Shown here one piece after another: positions 43,172 through 51,199 of a stretch of 64,000 nt of DNA (within the stretch, counting starts at the first letter, position 1; each line of letters begins with the position of its first letter). The stretch is from SHLQ01 sp033344795 (GTDB lineage Bacteria > Actinomycetota > Acidimicrobiia > Acidimicrobiales > SHLQ01). Both the position numbers and the translations under genes were made by a program. The stretch spans positions 2,356,001-2,420,000 of the forward strand of contig JAWPMS010000001.1 in the NCBI GenBank assembly GCA_033344795.1. Direction: 5' to 3'. A model generated the notes under the pieces. That model was not told the DNA's origin, made no database searches, and saw only the letters and a program-made list of their open reading frames with translations.

Positions 43172-44134
43172 CTACGTGAGCGGTCGAATCTCCGAACCGT
43201 CGTGGGAGATTTCGATTCGGTCAAAATCGTTGGCGAGGTGAAGCCCTCCTCGGAAGTGCTGTCGGGCCTCGTCGCGAACGTCGCTGATCGTCAGACCATC
43301 GCCGTGACTTGTGTAGCGCGGGCTGAAGTGAGTGAGAACCAAATTGCGGACGCCGTTCGCCTGTGCGGCGGCTGCGACCCGCTCTGCGGTGCTGTGGCCG
43401 CGGTCGTCGCCGAGTGTTGCGAGCACCGGTTCTGTGTACGTCGCTTCATGCACAGCGACATCGGCGCCCGCCGTCGTTTCGAATAGTGCCGCTGGTGCGG
43501 CATTGTCCCCAGAGATCACGATCCGTCTACCCGGCCGCGACGGCCCCGTGACCCTGTCGGGCTTCACTGTCTGGCCGTTGGTCAGCTCGACGGACTCGCC
43601 GCGTTGGAGTTGTGCGAACATCGGTCCTTCGGGCACTCCGGCTGCGCGTGCTGCCTCGACGTTGAACTGACCGGGCCGATCTCCTTCACGCACCGACCAA
43701 GCGAGGCTCGTCACCCGGTGGGTGAGGGGTACGGCGTCGACGGTTATTGCTGCGTCGTCGATGACTCGTCCGCCGTCGGGGCTGACCTCGTGGATCTCCA
43801 TTGGGTAGGCGAGGTGGGTGCTCGAAGCGGTGAGGACAGTCTCGAGCATTGCTTTCAGGCCAGGTGGTCCGTAGATCGTAAGCGGAGCGATCGTTCCGTC
43901 CATCGATCGTGAACCAAGGAGGCCGAACAACCCGAAGCAGTGATCGCCGTGCAGGTGGCTGATGAAGATTCGCCGGAGCTTTGACAGTGAGAGCGAGGTC
44001 TTGAGCAGTTGGTGCTGGGTGGCTTCGCCACAGTCGAACAGATCCCAGTGTCCGTCGATTCGAAGTGCGAGGCCAGTGACGTTTCGCTCCATGGTGGGTG
44101 TACCCGAGGACGTACCGAGAAAGGTCAACTCCAT
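43172..44134 (-). CDS. rnz: Ribonuclease Z
   Basis: 320 residues of the metallo-beta-lactamase tRNA 3'-processing endonuclease family. The N-terminus MELTFLGTSSGTPT, the zinc motif HLHGDH (60-65), ISGDNAAP (third ligand), HEATYTE and the late LTHFSPRY block are all present, so it should be active. It removes 3' trailers from pre-tRNAs in the cytoplasm. It sits in a region with several 3'-end gene scars, which is odd for a housekeeping gene. It is divergent from the CAP-domain gene. Confidence 0.95.
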   Translation of the reverse strand: MELTFLGTSSGTPTMERNVTGLALRIDGHWDLFDCGEATQHQLLKTSLSLSKLRRIFISHLHGDHCFGLFGLLGSRSMDGTIAPLTIYGPPGLKAMLETVLTASSTHLAYPMEIHEVSPDGGRVIDDAAITVDAVPLTHRVTSLAWSVREGDRPGQFNVEAARAAGVPEGPMFAQLQRGESVELTNGQTVKPDRVTGPSRPGRRIVISGDNAAPAALFETTAGADVAVHEATYTEPVLATLGDDRGHSTAERVAAAAQANGVRNLVLTHFSPRYTSHGDGLTISDVRDEARQHFRGGLHLANDFDRIEISHDGSEIRPLT

Positions 44135-44180
44135 CGCGCATGCTTAGCACGAGGCTGTTCTCGGCAGCCTTCTCCCAGTT

Positions 44181-44256
44181 ACATCTTGACGGCACCGAGC
44201 AGCTCCGGCAGCTCGTGATCAGCGGGGCGACTGATCGCGCGCTGTGTCATGTCTGA
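44181..44256 (+). pseudogene. Decayed acyl-CoA dehydrogenase 3' end (third copy)
   Basis: From 44191 the plus strand reads GTEQLRQLVISGATDRALCHV-stop, a clear relative of the ACAD C-terminus GTEQIQQLVISRAISGMRIE. The 32 bp starting GGCACCGAGCAG match the 79-bp repeat at 28 positions, and ACATCTT just upstream also corresponds, with a one-base gap. No upstream coding sequence remains. It has the same orientation as the other two copies. Confidence 0.6.
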
Positions 44257-44261
44257 GTGCT

Positions 44262-44280
44262 GAAACGGTGCAGAAACGGT
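44262..44280. promoter_or_regulatory. Direct repeat GAAACGGT x2, 11-bp spacing: probable SARP operator
   Basis: GAAACGGT at 44262-44269 and 44273-44280, about 76 bp upstream of the CAP-domain gene. SARP regulators bind direct heptamer-type repeats with 11-bp periodicity near the -35 region. The 18-bp core AACGGTGCAGAAACGGTC also occurs at 49551-49568 next to the SARP gene. Confidence 0.6.
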
Positions 44281-44355
44281 CAGACCTCCAAGGTGTCTTC
44301 ACGCCGCATTGCGGCGCGCATCGCACGAGCGGTGACAGCAGACGGGAGAATGACC

Positions 44356-45201
44356 ATGAAGAACCAACTACACGTGCCACGTCGGGGTGCCGCCCTGCTA
44401 CTCGTGGTAGCGATCGTCGGAGCGCTGACCATGTCGCTGGCACCTGCTGGGGCAGCGCCTGGTGGTGGCAAAGCAAAGGTTGGGGTCTGTCACTTCGACG
44501 ATGACGGCAAGGTGAAGCTGCTGATGGTTGCCGAACGCGGGGCCAGGGCGTTGCTGCGCAAAGGCGACGTGCAACCAGGCGATGCGGTGCCTGGACTCGA
44601 CGGCGTTGTCTACGACGACCAGTGTCGACCCGTGTTCCCGCACGCGCAAGTGGCGCTCGACGTCTTGAACGAGGTCAGGTTCGGCATCGATCCGCCGTGC
44701 GATCCCAACGCGGTTCCGACGCCGTGTGGGCCCGAGAACGGCGGTTTGTTGCCCCCGGTGGTGTGGGACCAGGGACTGGCCGACTTGGCCGCTCCGATCG
44801 CCGCCGCTTGTCCGGTCTTCACCCCAGGCCCGGAGGCGCACCCCGATGGCATGGCGTCGAACATCTACCTTCACTGGAGCCCCGATCCGGTCACGGACGC
44901 CGAATTGGCCGAGCTTGCCATACGAAACTGGGCCGAGAAGCAGATTCAATACAACGCGTTGACGGGCGGCTCGATTCGCAATGGCGATACGAGCCAGCTG
45001 AGCTTCGTACGCCTGATTTCGGCAACCCGCGTAGGCATGGCGGTGAAGGCCGACTGCCCGAACAACCGGGGCGTCGCGTTCATGATCCTCGACCCCGCGC
45101 CCGCCGACGGACCTGCCTACCCGCCGATCTGCGACCTGCCGGAGTCGGAGTGGGGTTCCCGTCCTTGTGTCGCCGATCCGATTCCCTCACCCGGCGCCTG
45201 A
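44356..45201 (+). CDS. Secreted CAP-domain-like (SCP/PR1) protein
   Basis: 281 residues. The signal peptide (about 1-34, MKNQLHVPRRGAALLLVVAIV...APAGAA) is followed by a Cys-containing N-terminal region and a CAP-like domain. That domain has LPPVVWDQGLADLAAPIAAAC, SNIYLHW, a central IRNWAEKQIQYN helix and the C-terminal DTSQLSFVRLISATRVGMAV strand (family form H-x-TQ-x-W-x-x-T-x-x-G). The usual His residues are not conserved. GGGAG 7 bp before ATG 44356 supports that start. An upstream direct repeat shared with the SARP locus suggests control by that regulator. A diverged partial copy lies at 45985-46215. Confidence 0.7.
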   Translation: MKNQLHVPRRGAALLLVVAIVGALTMSLAPAGAAPGGGKAKVGVCHFDDDGKVKLLMVAERGARALLRKGDVQPGDAVPGLDGVVYDDQCRPVFPHAQVALDVLNEVRFGIDPPCDPNAVPTPCGPENGGLLPPVVWDQGLADLAAPIAAACPVFTPGPEAHPDGMASNIYLHWSPDPVTDAELAELAIRNWAEKQIQYNALTGGSIRNGDTSQLSFVRLISATRVGMAVKADCPNNRGVAFMILDPAPADGPAYPPICDLPESEWGSRPCVADPIPSPGA

Positions 45202-45207
45202 GATTGG

Positions 45208-45909
45208 CTAGGTAGTCCGCGGCTCGTCAACCACGTCCGAAGCAGATGAGGCATCCGTCGGGTTCCGACCCGGCGGATGCCCAAGCGCGTGCAATTCGCG
45301 TGCCAGGTTCCGACGGGCGGCCGATTCCCAGAGGGATTGGGCGACCGGAGTGAAGAACAGCGAGTCCCTCTCTAAGAACTGGCGGAGAACGAGTGACCTT
45401 CCAACGCGGTAGTCGGCGTCGGTGACGAGGGCGTACTCCTTGCGAATCTGTTCGGCGTAGCGGTCATAGACACGTGGTTCAGCACCGAGGATGGAAAGGT
45501 CCGCATCGAGGAACTCTGCGGCCCCATCGAGAGGCACAAGACGATGACCGTCGGTGGCGCGAATCAGGCTTGCCACTCGCTCCACCAACTCGGCTTCGCA
45601 GTCGGCCAGTTCCTGTTCAGCGAGCTGAGCGCTGCGTTCCTCGTTGGACTCGTTGCCAGGCGGCAACGGCGAGTCGTACACCGCGTCGTGGTAGAAGGCA
45701 GCCAATCGAAGAGCAGGATCAGCTGATGGATCGAGCACATCGAGGTGGCTAAGCACGGCCTGAACATGCTGAGCGGTGTGGTAATGCCGCTGGGGTTCGC
45801 GATGTCGAGACAGCAACGCATGTATCGCATCCGGCGGCGCACCTACGGCTGCTGTCAGCCGCTGCCATTCAGAGACCAGGAAGGCTTCGGCGTCGGAGGA
45901 ACCAGTCAC
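45208..45909 (-). CDS. HD-domain metal-dependent phosphohydrolase
   Basis: 233 residues of the predicted HD-superfamily phosphohydrolases. H42/H44 in RHYHTAQH and the HD pair at 74-75 in AFYHDAVYD provide metal ligands. A central acidic helix region follows, with DADLSILGAEPRVYDRYAEQIRKEY. The family acts on nucleotides or small phosphoesters, substrate unknown. Its 3' end carries a GC-rich hairpin and a 63-bp sequence repeated at 41.75 kb, where the copy is truncated and frameshifted. It converges on the CAP-domain gene, with 6 bp between stops. Confidence 0.85.
   Translation of the reverse strand: MTGSSDAEAFLVSEWQRLTAAVGAPPDAIHALLSRHREPQRHYHTAQHVQAVLSHLDVLDPSADPALRLAAFYHDAVYDSPLPPGNESNEERSAQLAEQELADCEAELVERVASLIRATDGHRLVPLDGAAEFLDADLSILGAEPRVYDRYAEQIRKEYALVTDADYRVGRSLVLRQFLERDSLFFTPVAQSLWESAARRNLARELHALGHPPGRNPTDASSASDVVDEPRTT
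45226..45288 (-). repeat. Right copy of 63-bp identical repeat (in the intact HD gene)
   Basis: Encodes part of the HD protein C-terminus (ALGHPPGRNPTDASSASDVV). It is identical to 41751-41813, including the internal hairpin. Confidence 0.9.
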
Positions 45910-45984
45910 AGCGACAACCGTAGATCGTGACGTACGGGCGTCTACTCCACGCTAGGAACTAGTTGCCCCTAGCTCGCAGACCCG

Positions 45985-46215
45985 TCAGTCGTCGAACAGT
46001 GGTGGGTAGACGGGCCCGTCGGCTGGGGCGGGGTCGAGGATCATGAAGGCGACCCCACGGTTGTTCGGGTAATCGGCGTTGGCCCACAGCCCTACGCGAG
46101 TCGCCGAGATCAGCCGCTTGAACGAGAGGTGGCTCAGGTCACCGTTGCGGATGGCGTCGCCGAGCACGAAGCCGTCGATGCCGGGTGCCGGGTCGCCCCC
46201 TCCGCAGATCGCCAT
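45985..46215 (-). pseudogene. Inverted 3' fragment of a CAP-domain gene
   Basis: 76 codons on the minus strand end in AFMILDPAPADGPVYPPLFDD and contain IRNGDLSHLSFKRLISATRVG, parallel to the C-terminus of the CAP-like protein at 44.4-45.2 kb. Nucleotide identity is roughly four in five by eye, so it is an older or divergent paralogue. The N-terminal two thirds and the signal peptide are missing. A short ATG-initiated product is conceivable but unlikely to fold. Confidence 0.7.
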
Positions 46216-46278
46216 GGCGCAGTCGTGCTCGCGCGCCGTTTTCGGAAACCATGATGAGAATAGGTGAACGCCTTAGCG

Positions 46279-49200
46279 TCAGACCGAACGGAGTGCGGCT
46301 AACTCGATGCTCGCAGGGTGATCCTCGAGATAGCAGCGACGCAATTCAGGATCGGTGATCGAACGGGCAGTCGCGGTTTGAATCGATTGTGCTGTCGCGA
46401 TTGCATCGACCGCCCTCGAACCATCAGCTGCATGGAACGCAGCAGCGAGGTCCAGGTGCGTCGCGACCGGCCAAGGAAGTGCCGGCGCGTCGGGCGCCGC
46501 GAGCTCGACCATGACCTCGTCGGCCAGTGCGGCGGCGCTTTCGAGTTCGCCCAAGATGGCAGCTGACCGGGCGATCAGGGCCTTGCCGGTGAGCGCGAAG
46601 TGAGACGCCTCGCGGTCGGCCGCGATCTCGACCAGTTCCTCTGCGGCGACGATCGCTTGTTCATGTCGTCCTCGGTCCTGGAGGTGACGCACCCACGGCG
46701 GCAGGTTGTACAAGAGGCCGTAGGTGAACTTCTGCGACCGGGTCAGGGCAATGCCCTCCACGAAATCGCGTTCGCCTTCCTCATGGCGCCCCAAGCCCAC
46801 GAGGCATTCGGCGTGTTGTGCCAATGCGTAACCCTCGACCTGCAAGTCACCCGTGGAGCGAAACAGGTCGAGAGCCGTTGCGGTGTGGCGGCGCGCCCTC
46901 TCGTAGTCACCAAGGAGGACCAGCGAGGCACCCACATTGATGTGCAGCGAAGCAAGCCGCTGCCGATTGCCAATTTTCTCTGTGAGAGACATCGCAGTCG
47001 AATCGGCCACATACGCTTCCCAAACTTTGTTCTGTTCGGCGTAGGTCGGGGCGAGATAGCTGTGGGTCAACGCCTGGGCGCGTACATCGTTGGCATGTTC
47101 GAACAGTTCCAACGCTTGCCGGTACACGGCTATGGCGTCGTCGAAGCTGCCGGTCGCTGACAGCAAGCGACCTCGCTGCAACAACGACCAAGCGCGTAGC
47201 TCGGGTTCGTCCAGATCATCGAGTTGGCTTTCGGTCGCCTCGAGCATCACTGACGCTCGGGTCAGGTCACCGTCGTAGAACGCCGACTGTGCTCGGTGCA
47301 GGTTCGCCCATGCTCGGTCTGCGTCGCGCGCCGGGGCTTCGGCCAACAGTTCGTCGATGCGATCACAAAGTTCATCGACGACCGCATCCTGACTGTCGAC
47401 GGCGAGAAGGCGTGCGGTGATACGACGAAAGAACGCCTCGTCGTGGTCACCGTCCGGATCGAGACGACGCTCACGAATGGCGTCCGCCGCGTCGGAGGTC
47501 AGACCCGGCGCTTCGACGACGCGGCCAGCGAGCTCGAACAGGTACCCGACACCCATTGCCGCCGAGCCGAGCTCGGAGGTGAGGCCGTGTGCGAGCGCGT
47601 ACCGCCACGCCGCTCGGACGTTGTCGAGATCGCGCACGAGCCCGTCGCTCACGGTTGGCGCCTCGCCCGAGATCAGTGTCGCTTCGGCCTCGGCGACACG
47701 GCCGAGGAACCAACGCGCGTGGGCCGTTTCGGCCGCGACGCGATCGTCGAGGCGAGCTGCCGCCGACTGCCGGAGGAGTTCGTGAAACCGAAACCTGCGG
47801 CCGCCCTCTTCGACAAGCAGTGATTTGCGTGCGAGTCGGCTTGCTTCGTGGCCACTCGAGCCGATCAAGGCATGCGCAGCCTCGCTGTCGAACCCGTCGC
47901 GGGTCACGCTTAGGTGAGCGAGCGCGCGTTGTTCGTCGGGCTCGAGTGTGGCCCACGAGTGCTCGAACACGGCGTCGAAGGTTCGGTGCCGGTCCGGGGC
48001 GTCGCGCAGCGCCTCACCAGGCAGGTCGATCTCGCTGTGGAGCATGGCGTTCAGGTCGCCAACGCTCAACGGTCCGATGCGCGCCGCCGTGAGCTCCAGG
48101 TGCAGCGGGATCCCCTCCAATAGGCGGCACAAGCGCCCGACCTCGTCGGGATCCTCGGCTGCCAGCGAGAACGTCTTGTCGACTCGATACGCGCGGTCGG
48201 CGAAAAGCCTCACGGCCGGTGATTCGGCAATGTCAGAAGCGCCAGGTTCTGGGGTCTCCAAACCGCAGAGAACGAAAAGATCTTCGCTGCTCACTTCGAG
48301 GGGCTCTCGCGACGTCGTAAGGAGTCGTAGCCCAGAACAGCCTTGAAGCAGGGCCACGACCGTGTCGCGTGCGTCATCTACGAGGTGCTCGAAGTTGTCG
48401 AGCACGAGGCACATGCGTTTGTCGCCGATCAGTTCGATCACGCGATCTCGGGGTTCGGCCGCGCTTTGGACCGCATCGGGAGCGATGGCGTCGAATACCG
48501 CCGACAACATTTCGGCCTCGGAGGCGACCGATGCGAGTGAAAGGAAGAACACGCCGGCGGGGTGAGCTTCGACACTTGCCCTCGCAGCCTCGGCTGCGAG
48601 GCGAGTCTTGCCGACACCGCCCGGGCCCACGATCGTCATCAGGCGGTAGTCGCCACGCTTCAGTCGTTCGCCCAACAAGCTCAGCTCGAGTTCTCGACCG
48701 AAGAACGGCGTCAGGTCGGTGGGAATGCCGACGGTTCTCGTCGTCTCCTCAGCGGGTGTTTGCGTCGTGCCGGCGACGATCTGATCGAGCACCGCAGTTG
48801 TGTCGGGTGAGGGTGTGAGGCCGAGCTCGTTCCAAAGAACGCTGGCGCACACCTCGTACTGCGCGTGGGCTGCAGCCGGTCCACTGATCGATGCCATCGC
48901 GATCATCAGGTGTTGGTGCGCTACCTCGTGCCACGGTTCGATCTCGAGGATGCGCTGGGCGCAGTCGCGACACCGGGTGAGATCGTCAGCGCTTAGCGAG
49001 TCAGCGCTCGCCTTCGTCAACGCCTGCAACGCGGTCGCCTGGAGGTTCTGACGACGGGCGGCCGCCCAGTCCTCGAACAGTTCCGCTCCCTCGATGGTGA
49101 GAGCGTTGAGGAAGTCTCCTAGGTACCGATCCAACACGGCGTCGGCTTGTTCATCTGAGGCTGCGTCGTCGATCGTCGAGGCGTCGTAGTCCACCGATGT

Positions 49201-49500
49201 CGAGATCCACACACGGTCACGATCGGCGCCGATGTGGTTGCCGGCCACCGCTCGGAGTCGCGTGAGCGCAACGCGAAGGTTGGCACGAGCGCGTTCGTCC
49301 GGCATATCCGACCAGAGCAGGCCTGCTAAGACTCCCCGGCGAACGGGTCCGCCCGCGTCCGCCAGGTACACGAGCAACAGTGCGGCCTTGTCAGGTATCC
49401 GCGCATCGACGCGTTGACCATCGATCGCAATTCGAAGATCGCCGAGGGCTGACACCCGAAGAGGCGTCGTCCTCGTTTGCTCTTGTTCCCCCGCACCCAC
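46279..49500 (-). CDS. SARP-type (BTAD) transcriptional regulator with NB-ARC ATPase and TPR domains
   Basis: 1073 residues resembling AfsR-like large SARPs. An OmpR-type winged helix (about 15-95, DKAALLLVYLADAGGPVRR) is followed by a bacterial transcriptional activation domain (about 100-240, EPWHEVAHQHLMIAMA). Next come an STAND/NB-ARC ATPase with P-loop GPGGVGKT (292-299) and Walker B CLVLDNFEHL, a winged-helix region, and TPR-like repeats (about 640-1060). ATP- and ligand-gated activation is typical. It is divergent from an acyl-CoA synthetase gene; a direct-repeat operator in that spacer recurs before the CAP gene, defining a probable small regulon. It may not be tied to the NRPS cluster 31 kb away. 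Confidence 0.9.
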   Translation of the reverse strand: MGAGEQEQTRTTPLRVSALGDLRIAIDGQRVDARIPDKAALLLVYLADAGGPVRRGVLAGLLWSDMPDERARANLRVALTRLRAVAGNHIGADRDRVWISTSVDYDASTIDDAASDEQADAVLDRYLGDFLNALTIEGAELFEDWAAARRQNLQATALQALTKASADSLSADDLTRCRDCAQRILEIEPWHEVAHQHLMIAMASISGPAAAHAQYEVCASVLWNELGLTPSPDTTAVLDQIVAGTTQTPAEETTRTVGIPTDLTPFFGRELELSLLGERLKRGDYRLMTIVGPGGVGKTRLAAEAARASVEAHPAGVFFLSLASVASEAEMLSAVFDAIAPDAVQSAAEPRDRVIELIGDKRMCLVLDNFEHLVDDARDTVVALLQGCSGLRLLTTSREPLEVSSEDLFVLCGLETPEPGASDIAESPAVRLFADRAYRVDKTFSLAAEDPDEVGRLCRLLEGIPLHLELTAARIGPLSVGDLNAMLHSEIDLPGEALRDAPDRHRTFDAVFEHSWATLEPDEQRALAHLSVTRDGFDSEAAHALIGSSGHEASRLARKSLLVEEGGRRFRFHELLRQSAAARLDDRVAAETAHARWFLGRVAEAEATLISGEAPTVSDGLVRDLDNVRAAWRYALAHGLTSELGSAAMGVGYLFELAGRVVEAPGLTSDAADAIRERRLDPDGDHDEAFFRRITARLLAVDSQDAVVDELCDRIDELLAEAPARDADRAWANLHRAQSAFYDGDLTRASVMLEATESQLDDLDEPELRAWSLLQRGRLLSATGSFDDAIAVYRQALELFEHANDVRAQALTHSYLAPTYAEQNKVWEAYVADSTAMSLTEKIGNRQRLASLHINVGASLVLLGDYERARRHTATALDLFRSTGDLQVEGYALAQHAECLVGLGRHEEGERDFVEGIALTRSQKFTYGLLYNLPPWVRHLQDRGRHEQAIVAAEELVEIAADREASHFALTGKALIARSAAILGELESAAALADEVMVELAAPDAPALPWPVATHLDLAAAFHAADGSRAVDAIATAQSIQTATARSITDPELRRCYLEDHPASIELAALRSV

Positions 49501-49548
49501 GGGCAGATCTTAGAGAACGATGGGCCGCATCCACGCTTCGAGGCATCT

Positions 49549-49567
49549 GTAACGGTGCAGAAACGGT
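49549..49567. promoter_or_regulatory. Direct repeat GTAACGGT/GAAACGGT, 11-bp spacing: probable SARP operator
   Basis: Located in the 119-bp divergent space between the SARP gene (start 49500) and the acyl-CoA synthetase (start 49620). Units lie at 49549-49556 and 49560-49567. The core is identical to the site at 44264-44281. Confidence 0.6.
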
Positions 49568-49619
49568 CGGTCTGCAGAGTGGTTCGTAGCAGATCCAAAC
49601 AGCAAGAAGGTGGGAACCA

Positions 49620-51197
49620 ATGAACACACAAATTCTGTACACCAGCCCGAATCCAGCTATCGAGATCCCGGAGACGTCGCTCCATGAACTGATCCTGGAC
49701 GGTGCCCGCGGTCGGGCAGACTCGGTAGCGCTCGTCGACGCGATGAGCGGAGCGTCGCTGACATACGGTGACCTCGCCGGACAGATCGAGCGTGTCGCGG
49801 CCGGCCTCGTCGACGCCGGGCTCGACAAAGGGGACGTCGTCGCGATCATCAGCGCGAACTGCATCGAATACCCGGTCGCGTGCCTGGGGGTGATGGCCGC
49901 CGGTGGCGTCGTATCGGGCGTGAACCCGACCTACACGAGCGGTGAGCTCGTACACCAGCTCACCGATGCGGGCGCGACTAGAGCGATCGTTGCCGACATG
50001 TTCTTGCCCGCTGTCCAAGCGATCAAGGCCGACGCTGGGATTGATCAGATCTACGTCTTCGGAGCGGGTTCGGGAGACGGCGTTGAAGCATTCTCGAGTC
50101 TGGTTGATCACGACCTGCCTGCCGCATCGGTTGGCGTTGACCCCGACGACCTCGCAGCCTTGCCTTACTCGTCGGGAACGACGGGACGGTCGAAGGGAGT
50201 TCGCCTCACCCACCGCAACCTCGTCGCCAACCTGCGGCAATCCAACGACATGCTGGCGCTCACATCCGACAACACGGTGATGGCGTTCCTTCCCATGTTT
50301 CACATCATGGGATTCGCGGTCATCACGATGGGTGGTCTCGACGCAGGCGTCACACTCGTCACGATCCCGACGTTCGAGCCGCAGCTGTTCTGTCAGACAA
50401 TCCAGGATCACCGCGTCAACACGCTCTACGTCGTGCCTCCCGTGGTGAACTTTCTCGCCGGCCACCCGCTGGTTGACCAATACGATCTGTCGAGTATCGA
50501 GCTGCTCGGCAGCGGCGCCGCACCCTTGGGCGCAGACATGGAGGCCGCCGTGGCGGCGCGCCTCGGTTGCCTCGTTGGTCAGGGGTTTGGCATGACCGAG
50601 GTAGCGGGCACCTCGACCTTGCCTCGCAAGCTCGGGGAGGGGGTGTTCGACCTCCGCCCGGGTTCATCGGGTCAACTCATTTCCAGCATGGAGGCACTGA
50701 TCATCGACCCGGAGTCCGGCGAGTCGCTCGGTCCATACGAGACCGGTGAGTTGTGGGTCCGGGGGCCGAACTGCTTTGACGGCTACCTCAACAACGCAGA
50801 CGCAACAGCCGAGACGATCGACGGCGACGGCTGGTTGCACACCGGCGACTTGTGCCACTTCGACGACGACGGCTACCTCTTCGTGACCGATCGCCTGAAG
50901 GAGCTGATCAAGGTCAAGGGCTTCCAAGTAGCGCCAGCTGAGCTCGAGGCGCTTCTGATCACTCATCCGAACGTGTCCGACGTTGCCGTTGTCGGACGCC
51001 CCGACGATCGCTCTGGAGAAGTCCCCGTGGCGCACGTCGTGCCAAACGGTGAACTCGACATCGACGAACTTCGGCGTTGGGTGGCCGACCAGGTGGCCGA
51101 CTACAAGCAGCTCGCCGATGTCGTGATTGCCGAGGCGATTCCAAAGAACCCATCGGGCAAGATCTTGCGCCGCGAACTTCGCTCGGCGGTGGTCTGA
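49620..51197 (+). CDS. 4-coumarate-CoA-ligase-like acyl-CoA synthetase
   Basis: 525-residue ANL enzyme forming acyl-CoA from a carboxylic acid, ATP and CoA. Motifs: PYSSGTTGRSKGV (ATP loop), FHIMGF, GQGFGMTEVAG, GWLHTGDLCHFDDDG, VTDRLKELIKVKGFQV (hinge) and NPSGKILRREL with the catalytic Lys. The sequence is closest to 4CL-type and actinobacterial fatty-acyl-CoA ligases; the exact acid is unknown. An AAGAAGG-type site precedes ATG 49620. It is followed after 2 bp by the DinB/MDMPI-like gene, forming an operon probably activated by the divergent SARP. Confidence 0.9.
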   Translation: MNTQILYTSPNPAIEIPETSLHELILDGARGRADSVALVDAMSGASLTYGDLAGQIERVAAGLVDAGLDKGDVVAIISANCIEYPVACLGVMAAGGVVSGVNPTYTSGELVHQLTDAGATRAIVADMFLPAVQAIKADAGIDQIYVFGAGSGDGVEAFSSLVDHDLPAASVGVDPDDLAALPYSSGTTGRSKGVRLTHRNLVANLRQSNDMLALTSDNTVMAFLPMFHIMGFAVITMGGLDAGVTLVTIPTFEPQLFCQTIQDHRVNTLYVVPPVVNFLAGHPLVDQYDLSSIELLGSGAAPLGADMEAAVAARLGCLVGQGFGMTEVAGTSTLPRKLGEGVFDLRPGSSGQLISSMEALIIDPESGESLGPYETGELWVRGPNCFDGYLNNADATAETIDGDGWLHTGDLCHFDDDGYLFVTDRLKELIKVKGFQVAPAELEALLITHPNVSDVAVVGRPDDRSGEVPVAHVVPNGELDIDELRRWVADQVADYKQLADVVIAEAIPKNPSGKILRRELRSAVV

Positions 51198-51199
51198 TC

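Noticed and set aside
45950..45975. CTAGGAACTAGTTGCCCCTAG as another arm-type site related to TTTGTCCCTAG
   Set aside because: Only a weak partial match with no paired copy at a matching distance from a repeat.
49500..51197. SARP regulator as pathway regulator of the NRPS cluster
   Set aside because: It is over 30 kb away, and I saw no copy of its putative direct-repeat operator near 5.2 kb.
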